Assembly (NCBI GenBank): GCA_002425935.1
Contig: DINE01000017.1
Location: 16,963 to 54,922 of the forward strand
Source: Bacteroidales bacterium UBA5548
GTDB taxonomy: Bacteria; Bacteroidota; Bacteroidia; Bacteroidales; UBA932
DNA length: 37,960 nucleotides
Direction of reading: 5' to 3'
The position numbers and the translations under genes are program-made. Below are positions 23,232 to 31,358 of the stretch, piece by piece (positions within the stretch are counted from its first letter, which is position 1; each line of letters begins with the position of its first letter). The notes beneath the pieces are model-generated. The model was not told the DNA's origin, did not search any database, and worked only from the letters and a program-made list of their open reading frames with translations.

Positions 23232-23570
23232 CTAGTCACTACAATCTTTACACTCTACTCCGGCAGCCCTTACCCCCGAAAAAAACTCTTCGGTCAGTTT
23301 TAAGTACTCTTCTACTCTTTTTCCGTTAATACAGTAGTTTATTCTTGGCCCATCAATCTCTCCTTTAATAAGACCTGAATCCCGGAGTACCTTAAGGTGT
23401 TGTGAAACAGTAGTTCTGCTCAGAGGTATATAATCAGAGATATCTCCTGATATACAATTTTTTGCCTGGGCCAGATATTTCAGAATGGCCAGACGAGCGG
23501 GATTAGAGATCGCTTTTGAAAAAATTGTTATCTCATGAATTTCCTGCCCAAATTTTCCGGAGTCACCCAT
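23232..23570 (-). CDS. arsR: ArsR-family transcriptional repressor
   Basis: A 112-residue winged-helix repressor (helix-turn-helix LSRTTVSQHLKVLRDSGLI, about 50-68). The frame reaches a TTG at 23588, but the ATG at 23570 is the likely start. The classical CVC pair of the recognition region is absent (only Cys39); the candidate arsenite ligands are Cys107 and Cys110 in the tail VECKDC, an alternative site position known in some ArsR proteins. A perfect palindrome at 23602-23621 upstream is the likely operator. Confidence 0.9.
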   Translation of the reverse strand: MGDSGKFGQEIHEITIFSKAISNPARLAILKYLAQAKNCISGDISDYIPLSRTTVSQHLKVLRDSGLIKGEIDGPRINYCINGKRVEEYLKLTEEFFSGVRAAGVECKDCSD

Positions 23571-23601
23571 AAAACAAAGTATAAACAAATAATAAAACTT
23601 A

Positions 23602-23621
23602 ATGTCGTAAATTTACGACAT
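23602..23621. promoter_or_regulatory. Probable ArsR operator palindrome
   Basis: ATGTCGTAAATTTACGACAT is a perfect 20-base palindrome centred about 41 bases upstream of the arsR start. Its symmetry, length and position fit a homodimeric ArsR operator controlling the whole ars operon. It lies in the 147-base divergent gap to the Smr gene, so it could also affect that gene. Confidence 0.8.
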
Positions 23622-23717
23622 ATTTTACAACCTACAACTTTTCATAAAATTTCTTAACATTAATTTCACTAAATTGCAGCATTAATTACTGTATATATTA
23701 ATACGGCGTTAGCTTCC

Positions 23718-24011
23718 ATGAAAAGCAATATAGTTACCGAAGATCTTCACATAGAGAAAATTGCCAGAGGATATCGTGCATTTACACCTGCAGATTGCCT
23801 TATTTATCAGCTTGAACATTTTGAAAGAGTTCTTGTTTTAAACAGTCGGCAAAAGGGAAAGAGAATTGATTTTGTACACGGAAGTGGCTCAGGGATACTC
23901 AGGCAAAAAATGACAGAAATCTTAAGACAGAAGTACCCTGCATTTATTTACGAAGATGCTCCGTTTGCAACTTACGGGTACCAGGGGGCATTGAGGGTTA
24001 CAATCAAGTAG
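23718..24011 (+). CDS. Small Smr-domain protein
   Basis: A 97-residue stand-alone Smr domain, as found at the C-terminus of MutS2. The two hallmarks are EDLHIEKI (9-16) and the nucleic-acid-binding loop DFVHGSGSGILRQKM (50-64). Smr domains can act as endonucleases; whether this one does is unknown. It is 33 bases upstream of the SDR gene and divergent from arsR. Confidence 0.82.
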   Translation: MKSNIVTEDLHIEKIARGYRAFTPADCLIYQLEHFERVLVLNSRQKGKRIDFVHGSGSGILRQKMTEILRQKYPAFIYEDAPFATYGYQGALRVTIK

Positions 24012-24044
24012 TGAAGATAACTATAAAAGAAACATTTAATAAAT

Positions 24045-24968
24045 ATGGGAAAGTGGAACACAGAGAATATCGGAGACCTTACAGGAAAGCGTGTTGTAAT
24101 TACAGGAGCTTCCAGCGGTCTGGGATTGGAGGCATCTAAAGTGCTGGCATCAAAAGGTGCCGAGGTGATTATGGCTGTTCGGTCTCTTTCTAAAGGAGAG
24201 AGAGCACTACGCAATATCCTTCAAGATAATAGTCATGCAAAAGTCACACTTATGCAGGTAAACATGGACAATCTGGCCAGTGTGAAAAGTTTTGCGGATG
24301 AGTTTTTGAGAATATTCTCCTCTCTTGATATTTTAATCAATAATGCAGGGGTGATGATTCCTCCTTTAACCAGAAATCACCATAATCTGGAAATTCAATT
24401 TGCAACAAATCATCTCGGGCACTTCGCTTTGACAGGATTACTGATGCCGGCACTTGAGAAAAGCCCTGGTTCCAGAGTTGTGACTGTAAGCAGCATTGCT
24501 GCCAGAAATGGAAGAATTGACTTTAAGAATCTTGACGCATCCAATGGTTACTCAGCGATGAAGTTCTACTGCCAGAGCAAATATGCCAACCTTCTTTTTG
24601 GGCTTGAACTAAACAGGATACTAAAAGATTATCAAACAGATATTACAAGTGTGGTTTGTCATCCCGGAGTCTCCGCCACAAACCTTGCATCAAGAGGTTC
24701 AGGAAATGATAGTATTACCCTTTTTAAATACTTTTTTAACCTGATTGCACAGCCCGCCCGGATGGGAGCTCTCCCTTTACTTTATGCAGCAACAGATCCA
24801 AGCATATCAGGAGGAGAGTATGTAGGTCCTGACGGCTGGAAAAATATGTGGGGATATCCTGTACCAACAAAGGAGGGGCAAAAGCTCTTTGACAGTAAAG
24901 TAGCTCAGGAGTTGTGGAGTGTATCGGAGAGTCTATCAGGGGTAATCTATTTTCAGCATCAGCGTTAG
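24045..24968 (+). CDS. Short-chain dehydrogenase/reductase (retinol-dehydrogenase-like)
   Basis: A 307-residue SDR enzyme with the cofactor motif TGASSGLG (20-27), NNAGV (99-103), catalytic Ser (VSSIAA, about 149) and Tyr175-Lys179 (YCQSK). The Arg after the second strand (MAVRS) suggests preference for NADP(H). The length and the HPGVSATNL segment are typical of WWOX/retinol-dehydrogenase-like bacterial SDRs. The substrate is unknown. It may be co-transcribed with the Smr gene. Confidence 0.88.
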   Translation: MGKWNTENIGDLTGKRVVITGASSGLGLEASKVLASKGAEVIMAVRSLSKGERALRNILQDNSHAKVTLMQVNMDNLASVKSFADEFLRIFSSLDILINNAGVMIPPLTRNHHNLEIQFATNHLGHFALTGLLMPALEKSPGSRVVTVSSIAARNGRIDFKNLDASNGYSAMKFYCQSKYANLLFGLELNRILKDYQTDITSVVCHPGVSATNLASRGSGNDSITLFKYFFNLIAQPARMGALPLLYAATDPSISGGEYVGPDGWKNMWGYPVPTKEGQKLFDSKVAQELWSVSESLSGVIYFQHQR

Positions 24969-25081
24969 TTCTCAAAATTATATTTTAAAAATCCCGTTAA
25001 AAAGTTTAGGGTTTTTTGTTGCTCGGCAGTCTTATATGCAGAAGAGCAAATTATCTGACTTTATTAAATAAAATAAATGCA

Positions 25082-26341
25082 ATGAAAACAACATTTACAA
25101 AAATCGCGGGATTGCTTGCAGCTGTTATCATGATAACACTCGCAGCACCATCCTGGTCTCAGGATGTAAAAGATTACATCACAATTAAAGGGGTAGTCAA
25201 AGACAAAGTGACCAGACGAGCGCTGGAATTTGTGAACATCTCCGTTCCGGGATCAAACATCGGAACAGTAACAAACATCAACGGTGAATTCTCGATTAAA
25301 ATCAAAGATTCACTTAATGCAAAAAACATTAAAATTTCACACCTGGGATACTCAAATCACACCCAGCATATCAGAAAAGAGGATATGAATGATGTTCAGA
25401 TTTTTCTTACGCCTAATGAGAACCTTCTGGAAGAGATTACCGTACTCGGGTTTGATGCAGAGGCACTTGTAAGAAGGGCAATGAGTAAAATTGAAACCAA
25501 TTACAGTCCCAACACTGCTCTTCTTGAAGGATTCTATAGAGAAACTATCAGAAAAAGAAGAACTTACATTAATGTTTCTGAGGCAATAATTGAAGTTTAC
25601 AAAACGCCTTACAGCCAGGACCTCAACAGAGATATGGTACAAGTTTACAAAGGAAGAAAGCTAATCAGCCCTAATCCTCAGGATACACTTATGGTAAGAT
25701 TGCTGGGCGGCCCTACACTGGCAGTTTATCTGGATGTTGTAAAGAATCCTGATCTTATGCTAAGCGAAGAGGCACTTACTTACTACAGATTTGCAATTGA
25801 AGAGTCGGCAATGATAGACGACAGAGCTCATTATGTAGTTAGTTTTGTTCCAAAAGTATCGCTTCCATATGCGCTTCACTACGGTAAACTTTACATAGAC
25901 AAAGACAATCTGGCATTTACAAAAGCTGTGTTTAGCGTGAGCATGGATGACAGAAATAAGGCAACTCAGGCAATTCTTAAGAAAAAGCCGGCAGGAATGC
26001 AGTTCAAACCAGAAGATATAACATTTACAGTTAACTATAAGCAGAGAGAAGGTAAAACATATCTAAGCTACCTTAGAAGCGAGATTAAATTCAAGTGCGA
26101 TTGGAAAAAGCGCCTATTCTCTACTAACTACACAATTGTATCAGAAGCCGTTATAACTGGAGGCAAAGAGGATAATGCATCAAGAATCCCGGCAAAACTG
26201 GCATTCCGTGACGGACACGCTCTATATGACAAAGTGGACAGTTTCTACGACAAAGATTTCTGGGAAGATTACAACATTATAGAGCCGGACGAATCACTTG
26301 AGAGTGCAGTTAATAAACTAAGAAGAGCCAACAGTAAATAG
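25082..26341 (+). CDS. Exported protein with carboxypeptidase-like regulatory domain, paralogue A
   Basis: A 419-residue exported protein. The signal peptide (to ..APSWSQ) is followed by a carboxypeptidase-D-regulatory-like beta-sandwich (about 30-115: IKGVVKDKVTRRALEFVNISV, GTVTNINGEFSIKI, ISHLGY), then about 300 residues of a family I cannot name. It shares landmarks with the protein at 27807-29345: LDVVKNP, IDDR, LYIDKDNLAF and YDKDFWEDYN. It is too short for a TonB receptor barrel. The frame extends to a TTG at 25016, but the ATG at 25082 starts the signal peptide. It sits 47 bases before the ECF sigma gene. Confidence 0.75.
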   Translation: MKTTFTKIAGLLAAVIMITLAAPSWSQDVKDYITIKGVVKDKVTRRALEFVNISVPGSNIGTVTNINGEFSIKIKDSLNAKNIKISHLGYSNHTQHIRKEDMNDVQIFLTPNENLLEEITVLGFDAEALVRRAMSKIETNYSPNTALLEGFYRETIRKRRTYINVSEAIIEVYKTPYSQDLNRDMVQVYKGRKLISPNPQDTLMVRLLGGPTLAVYLDVVKNPDLMLSEEALTYYRFAIEESAMIDDRAHYVVSFVPKVSLPYALHYGKLYIDKDNLAFTKAVFSVSMDDRNKATQAILKKKPAGMQFKPEDITFTVNYKQREGKTYLSYLRSEIKFKCDWKKRLFSTNYTIVSEAVITGGKEDNASRIPAKLAFRDGHALYDKVDSFYDKDFWEDYNIIEPDESLESAVNKLRRANSK

Positions 26342-26356
26342 AGAGAACTTATTTAG

Positions 26357-26364
26357 TAAATTTG
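26357..26364 (+). promoter_or_regulatory. Candidate -7 box before the second ECF sigma gene
   Basis: TAAATTTG fits TAnnTTTG and lies 25 bases before the ATG at 26389. A matching -33 box is not visible; read-through from the upstream gene is also possible. Confidence 0.3.
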
Positions 26365-26388
26365 AAGCAGGTAAATTTATAAATCCGG

Positions 26389-26943
26389 ATGTTAAACGAT
26401 CTGTTCCTGTTTAAAAAGATAAAAGAGGGGAGTATAGAGACCTTCGAAAAGGTATTCAAAGAATACTACTCCCCTCTTTTGTATTTCTCGGCAGGGATTA
26501 CCGGCAGGACAGAGGCCTCGGAAGAGATAATACAGGATCTATTTTATCATATCTGGAAAGAGCGTGAGAGCATATTTATCCTGACTTCACTTAAAAGCTA
26601 CCTCTACACAGCCGTAAGAAACAGATCTCTGCAATATTGTCAAAGGCAGAAGAGTGAGCAAAGTTATAAAGAGGGAGTTCAGTCAAACGGGTTTACAGAA
26701 AATTCAGGAACATCACCTCAGGAGTCACTGGAGGCAAAAGAGCTTGAAGAGATAATTAACAAAACAATGGTAAAGATGCCCGAAAGGCAACTCAGGATAT
26801 TTAAAATGCACCGATTCGAGAATAAAAAATACGCCGATATTGCAGAGGCACTATCTGTTTCGGTTAAAACAGTTGAGGCTGAGATGAGCAAAGCTCTCAA
26901 GGCATTGAGAAAAGAGATAGAATTTTATACAAGTTCGCTATGA
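26389..26943 (+). CDS. ECF-type sigma factor partnered with FecR
   Basis: A 184-residue sigma factor. Region 2 is at about 20-90 (EEIIQDLFYHIWKERESIF, LKSYLYTAVRNRSLQY) and region 4 at about 125-175 (ERQLRIFKMHRFENKKYADIAEALSVSVKTVEAEMSKAL). This is the Bacteroidetes type that works with FecR-like anti-sigma proteins; its stop overlaps the FecR start by 4 bases (ATGA). Confidence 0.9.
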   Translation: MLNDLFLFKKIKEGSIETFEKVFKEYYSPLLYFSAGITGRTEASEEIIQDLFYHIWKERESIFILTSLKSYLYTAVRNRSLQYCQRQKSEQSYKEGVQSNGFTENSGTSPQESLEAKELEEIINKTMVKMPERQLRIFKMHRFENKKYADIAEALSVSVKTVEAEMSKALKALRKEIEFYTSSL

Positions 26944-27794
26944 ATTTACAACCGGATAAGAGCAGGCAAACAGACAAAGCTTGGGAACGTCTGTACGGCC
27001 GTCTGGAGAGGGACGGGCTGCTCAACGAGGTAAAAGAGAAGAGATACAAAACCGGATTTATCTCCGGGCCGGCCTTGAGGTTTGCGGCATCTTTGATGAT
27101 TATCACAGGTGCAACCATATTATTGTACATAGGAGTCATTGATTCCGGCAGGCAGATGGTCTCTTTCAGCAATCCAGATCAGGGATCAACATATGTAAAA
27201 ACCCTGAATGACGGGTCAGTCGTTTACCTTGCGGGAAACTCGACCCTTTCATATCCGGATAATTTCAGAAAAAACAGTCGCGAAGTGGCTTTAAAAGGCG
27301 AGGCCTATTTCGAAGTCGCCAAAGTAGAAAACGCCAGATTTAAAATCAGCACACAGCTTGCAGAAATAGAGGTGCTTGGAACATCCTTCAGTGTAAAGTG
27401 CCACGAGAACGAATCATCATCAATATCGGTGAATACAGGCAGGGTAAGAATAACACATAAAACAAGCGGTCAAACAGTTATTGCAGAGGCCGGAGAGATT
27501 GTCAACATAGAAGGGAGTGGTCTTGAAAAGGGATATTCGTCTGAATCGGATCAATTTTTGCAATACTCTGAAAGGATGCACTTCAAGGATGAATCTCTTG
27601 AGCATGTGGCCGAGATTCTTAACAGGAATATAAGTACATTAAAATTTGAGATTTTACCGGGTATTGAGGATAGAAAAATAACTGCAACATTCTCCAAAGA
27701 GTCACCCGACTCTATCGCAGAATTAATCTCTCTAGCCTTGAATTTAAGATATTTAAAAGAGAATGACAAAATAACAATTTACGAAGTTCCTTAA
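26940..27794 (+). CDS. FecR-family anti-sigma factor
   Basis: A 284-residue protein with a short cytoplasmic N-terminus, one membrane helix (about 46-66, LRFAASLMIITGATILLYIGV) and a periplasmic FecR domain (about 85-180: VKTLNDGSVVYLAGNSTLSYP, GEAYFEVAK, FKISTQLAEIEVLGTSFSV). A C-terminal domain (about 205-284) resembles the STN-like fold of FecR proteins. It holds the preceding sigma factor and is expected to be triggered by an STN domain, here possibly that of the next gene, which begins 12 bases later. Confidence 0.9.
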   Translation: MNLQPDKSRQTDKAWERLYGRLERDGLLNEVKEKRYKTGFISGPALRFAASLMIITGATILLYIGVIDSGRQMVSFSNPDQGSTYVKTLNDGSVVYLAGNSTLSYPDNFRKNSREVALKGEAYFEVAKVENARFKISTQLAEIEVLGTSFSVKCHENESSSISVNTGRVRITHKTSGQTVIAEAGEIVNIEGSGLEKGYSSESDQFLQYSERMHFKDESLEHVAEILNRNISTLKFEILPGIEDRKITATFSKESPDSIAELISLALNLRYLKENDKITIYEVP

Positions 27795-27806
27795 CAACAG
27801 TCATTT

Positions 27807-29345
27807 GTGAAAACAACTCTGAAATACCTGCTGATAGTAGTGCCGTTGCTAATTTACAGTACAGCACCTGCAAAGGTTTTTCAGCAAGAGGAGCTAACCG
27901 TAAAGTTATCCGGTAAACGGGCAACAATCTACAACCATTTGAACACCCTGTCTGAACAGACAGGGTATATGTTTATATATGACAGCCGTATAATCGAAAA
28001 CGACAGAGTTGTAAGAGTTCCATCAGGTGATTACACCGTGAAAAGAGCTGTTGAAATAATCACAGGCAATTCCGGATTGGAGACAAAAAAAATTGGCAAC
28101 CATATACTTATTTCACTTATTGCAGCAAAGGATTCAGGAGTGACCGGGCAAAGAGCTAAAGCTGTTTCTGCCGGTGATTCTGTAGTGCCATACTTTACTA
28201 TTGAGGGTGTTATCAGAGACAGAATCGGAGGAGAACCGGTTCAGTATGCTTCAGTCACTATTTCGGGTTATAACATTGGAACTGTGACTAATCTCGATGG
28301 GAATTTCAAACTTACGCTGCACGATTCGCTCAGAAACTCTTATATAAAAATATCTCACCTAGGTTATGTGACTCGAGAGATATCCGTTGACCTTCTAAGC
28401 GGCAAAAAGGCTCTTGTACAGCTCGATCAAAAGTTGATTCCTTTACAGGAGGTAGTTATAAGAGTTGTTGACCCGGTAAAGACAATCAGAGAGGCGATGT
28501 TCAGGAGGAGTGAGAACTACTCCCGTGAGGCAGTAAACCAACTGGCATTTTACAGAGAGGGGGTTGAATACAGAGACAATCTGATGCATACAGAAGCTCT
28601 GTTTAAGATATATAAAACAGGTTACCTGAGCAGCGTTTCAAACGAACAGGTTAAGATGCTAAAGATGAGAAAGTTTACAAGCAACGACTTTAAAGACACT
28701 TTGGTTGCAAAAATCAAGTCGAGCGTTTACTCATCCCTGCTTCTTGATGTTGTTAAGAACCCTCCCGACTTTCTTTCTCCCGAAAGCTTTACTTTATATA
28801 ACTACTCCCATACAGATATTACTGTTATTGATGACAGGAGAGTTCTGGTTATTTCATTTTCTCAAAAAGAGCACATCACAGAACCGCTTTATCAGGGGGA
28901 TATTTATATAGATGCTGCTACATTGGCAATTGTCAGGACCAATTTTAGGATCAATCCGGATTTTGTGAACAAAACTTCTGATATCTTCGTTGTAAAAAAG
29001 AGCAGAGATGTAGAAATCTCTCCCAGGAACATAGAATATATGGTTAGCTACAGACCTCATAACGGAGTCTATTATGTACATCATATTAGGGGAGATTTAA
29101 ACTTCAAGGTTCGCAGAGCTAAAAAACTTTTCAGTTCTAATCTTCACGCCTGGTTCGAAATGGTCATGTGTGAGACATCGACCGACAATGTTGACCAGAT
29201 TCCACGCGCCGAAAGATTGTCTGTAAGAGATATTCTGTTTGAAACAAACTATACATATGACGAGGATTTTTGGGAACACTTCAACACCATTTTGCCCGAA
29301 GAGGAGATTACCAAAATAATTAGAAAATTTAACCTTAATAACTGA
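27807..29345 (+). CDS. STN-domain exported protein, paralogue B of the 25082 protein
   Basis: A 512-residue protein starting at GTG (27807), the only start that opens the signal peptide (KTTLKYLLIVVPLLIYS). An STN/secretin-TonB short domain follows (about 28-110: TVKLSGKRATIYNHLNTLSEQTGYMFIYDSR), then a carboxypeptidase-like regulatory domain (about 130-215) and the same unnamed C-terminal region as the 25082 protein (LDVVKNP, IDDRR, IYIDAATLAI, YDEDFWEHFN). There is no plug and the length is too short for a receptor barrel. It follows FecR by 12 bases. Its STN domain probably signals through that FecR; how it senses is unknown. Confidence 0.78.
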   Translation: MKTTLKYLLIVVPLLIYSTAPAKVFQQEELTVKLSGKRATIYNHLNTLSEQTGYMFIYDSRIIENDRVVRVPSGDYTVKRAVEIITGNSGLETKKIGNHILISLIAAKDSGVTGQRAKAVSAGDSVVPYFTIEGVIRDRIGGEPVQYASVTISGYNIGTVTNLDGNFKLTLHDSLRNSYIKISHLGYVTREISVDLLSGKKALVQLDQKLIPLQEVVIRVVDPVKTIREAMFRRSENYSREAVNQLAFYREGVEYRDNLMHTEALFKIYKTGYLSSVSNEQVKMLKMRKFTSNDFKDTLVAKIKSSVYSSLLLDVVKNPPDFLSPESFTLYNYSHTDITVIDDRRVLVISFSQKEHITEPLYQGDIYIDAATLAIVRTNFRINPDFVNKTSDIFVVKKSRDVEISPRNIEYMVSYRPHNGVYYVHHIRGDLNFKVRRAKKLFSSNLHAWFEMVMCETSTDNVDQIPRAERLSVRDILFETNYTYDEDFWEHFNTILPEEEITKIIRKFNLNN

Positions 29346-29355
29346 TTAATAAGAG

Positions 29356-29985
29356 ATGAATTTTATCCTCCCAGAGACTCTTCCCGGGAAAAGCGCTCAT
29401 CTTACAATGGCTCCCGATCACCGAATTGAATCACTTATGGTAGAGAAAGTACCACCGGCCAATGCAGTTAAATCGGCGGTGTTAGTTTTACTTTTGCCAT
29501 TTTCAGAAGAGTTAGAGGTTGTACTTATCAGAAGAAACAAATACAACGGCATTCACTCAGATCAGATCTCATTTCCGGGAGGCAAATGTGACAAAGATGA
29601 CACCGACTTCGTACACACAGCGTGCAGAGAGGCATATGAAGAGTTAGGAATAAGCAGGTCGGATATTAAAATTATTGGTAACCTCTCTAAGTTATATGTG
29701 CCCCCAAGTAATTTTCTAATATTTCCTGTTTTGGCAATAGCTGAAAAAAGAGCGGAATATAAACCCGACCCAAGAGAGGTTGCCGGATATATTCACGCTC
29801 CTTTAAGTAAATTCAACCCTTCAAATGTTGTAAGAAGCCGAGTGCTTGCCGGACCCGGTTTATGGATTGAAGCACAGTCCTATATAATTGATGGACACAT
29901 AATCTGGGGCGCAACTGCAATGATTCTCGCAGAGCTTTACCAGGTAGCAGTAGCCACAGATAGTATATCTCTCATTAAGCCATAA
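29356..29985 (+). CDS. Nudix hydrolase, CoA diphosphatase type
   Basis: A 209-residue Nudix enzyme. VVLIRRNKYNGIHSDQISFPGG precedes the box GGKCDKDDTDFVHTACREAYEELGI (75-99 in two parts), with the spacing of the CoA-pyrophosphatase group (NUDT7/8, YeaB-like). It likely cleaves CoA or its derivatives. It begins 10 bases after the preceding gene. Its last 49 bases overlap the 3' end of the serine hydrolase gene on the other strand. Confidence 0.85.
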   Translation: MNFILPETLPGKSAHLTMAPDHRIESLMVEKVPPANAVKSAVLVLLLPFSEELEVVLIRRNKYNGIHSDQISFPGGKCDKDDTDFVHTACREAYEELGISRSDIKIIGNLSKLYVPPSNFLIFPVLAIAEKRAEYKPDPREVAGYIHAPLSKFNPSNVVRSRVLAGPGLWIEAQSYIIDGHIIWGATAMILAELYQVAVATDSISLIKP

Positions 29986-31355
29986 GTTTCATCGTCAAAT
30001 CCGGATATATACGATCTGGAATTGCACAATATTACAGCGTTATAGTCCGGACCCATCACCCACATCGTTGCTGTTCCTGCAAGATTTCCTCCGTGATACC
30101 ACGAACCCGGATAGTAGGTATGATTCATCCTCCAGCCTAGCGCATATCTGTTATACGCCGCAGACGGTGTTAGCATTAATGTTCTTGTTGCCGGCAAGAT
30201 AATATCCGGTACGGATGTTTTGCCATCTATATGAAATAGAAGCTTAAGCATCTCCTCGGTGGAGGCAATTACCCCCCCTGCTGCCGCAATAACCTCCATT
30301 TCGTTGCCGTAACCATTAGTTCCGTCCTGAGAGTAATATACAACCTCGTTGGCTCTTTTCTGGAGCCTGTCTCCCCCGACATGAACATCAGTAACACCAG
30401 CCTGCGCCAGCACCTCCTTGAGAAACACCTCATATTTTTTCCCGCTAAGCTTCTCAATTACCCTGCCCAGAATTCCAAATCCCATGTTAAAATAGGAGTA
30501 AGAGACCCCCGGAACACCTTGAGTTGAGTTAAGAACATAGGCTATTCTCTGATCAAGTGTCTGGCCTTTAAAACTTGACGTGAACATAGGATCCGGGTTA
30601 CTTGTCCAGCCGCTGGTGTGCTCCAGCAGGTGTCTTACGGTAACTGTAGCCGCTCTCTCAGATACCAGCGGGAACTCCTGAGCGAGAATGCCTCCGTTTC
30701 CGAACACTCTGTCTTCAACTGAAAGTTTTCCCTGCTCCATAAGTTTCATTATACAGATGGTTGTAAACTGCTTAGAGACACTCGCAAGTCTGAACAGATG
30801 GTTCGGCTTTGTACGCACTTGCTCTTCTGTAATCGCAAATCCAAGCCCGGATTTATAAACTATCTGCTCTCCTTTTGAGATTGCGAAAGAGATTCCGGGG
30901 ATTGAGTATTTTGTCATAAAGCTGTAAACCATCTGATCGAGATTTCTTCTTCCGTTCTGAACAAGAAGTTTGTACTCTTTGGTCTTGCCTGACTCTGATG
31001 TCACAATCACCTTTGCCGTGTTTGTAAAATCGTAGCTCCCGGGTGTTGCCGGGACAAGCGCCCCGTTTAGGTGCACAGTTGCTTTTGGAGATGCTGTAAT
31101 TGATGGTTTAAGCGAAGTAAGATTCGCCCCTTCTGATACAGTAATGTAAAATGTAGTCCCGGCAATATGCGGAACGCAGTCCTCGGTAAGTGTAGGATTA
31201 TCCGATTTTTTAAATGTAAACCCGGTCAAATCGTTGTAATCCGATTTTCCCGGCACAATAATAATCTCCTCTTTGGAGCAGGAGATTATATAAAGAGACA
31301 AGACGGTAATCGTCAGTAATCTGGCAATAAGACCTTTCAGGGGGATTTTAAACAT
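29937..31355 (-). CDS. Serine hydrolase lipoprotein of the beta-lactamase/PBP4* fold
   Basis: A 472-residue protein. The lipoprotein signal (Cys26, YIISCSKEE) is followed by a short N-terminal beta domain (about 40-133) and a class C beta-lactamase/D-peptidase-like domain (about 137-472). The catalytic triplet is SVSK (Ser192-Lys195), Y-F-N (Tyr288-Asn290) and HGG (421-423). Relatives include esterases, D-aminopeptidases and beta-lactamase-like muropeptide enzymes, so the name beta-lactamase should not be taken as resistance. SKEE after the Cys closely matches a Bacteroidetes surface-export signal. It starts 3 bases after the aminopeptidase gene. Confidence 0.85.
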   Translation of the reverse strand: MFKIPLKGLIARLLTITVLSLYIISCSKEEIIIVPGKSDYNDLTGFTFKKSDNPTLTEDCVPHIAGTTFYITVSEGANLTSLKPSITASPKATVHLNGALVPATPGSYDFTNTAKVIVTSESGKTKEYKLLVQNGRRNLDQMVYSFMTKYSIPGISFAISKGEQIVYKSGLGFAITEEQVRTKPNHLFRLASVSKQFTTICIMKLMEQGKLSVEDRVFGNGGILAQEFPLVSERAATVTVRHLLEHTSGWTSNPDPMFTSSFKGQTLDQRIAYVLNSTQGVPGVSYSYFNMGFGILGRVIEKLSGKKYEVFLKEVLAQAGVTDVHVGGDRLQKRANEVVYYSQDGTNGYGNEMEVIAAAGGVIASTEEMLKLLFHIDGKTSVPDIILPATRTLMLTPSAAYNRYALGWRMNHTYYPGSWYHGGNLAGTATMWVMGPDYNAVILCNSRSYISGFDDETYGLMRDILSVATATW

Positions 31356-31358
31356 ATT

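Noticed and set aside
27946..27965. CCCTGTCTG-AA-CAGACAGGG inverted repeat that resembles the arms of the 270-bp elements
   Set aside because: It lies inside the STN domain and encodes the conserved TLSEQTGY stretch, so it is explained by the protein sequence; the likeness is probably chance.
29937..31355. Serine hydrolase as an antibiotic-resistance beta-lactamase
   Set aside because: SxxK, YxN and HGG are shared by many esterases and D-peptidases of this fold; nothing in the sequence points to antibiotic hydrolysis.
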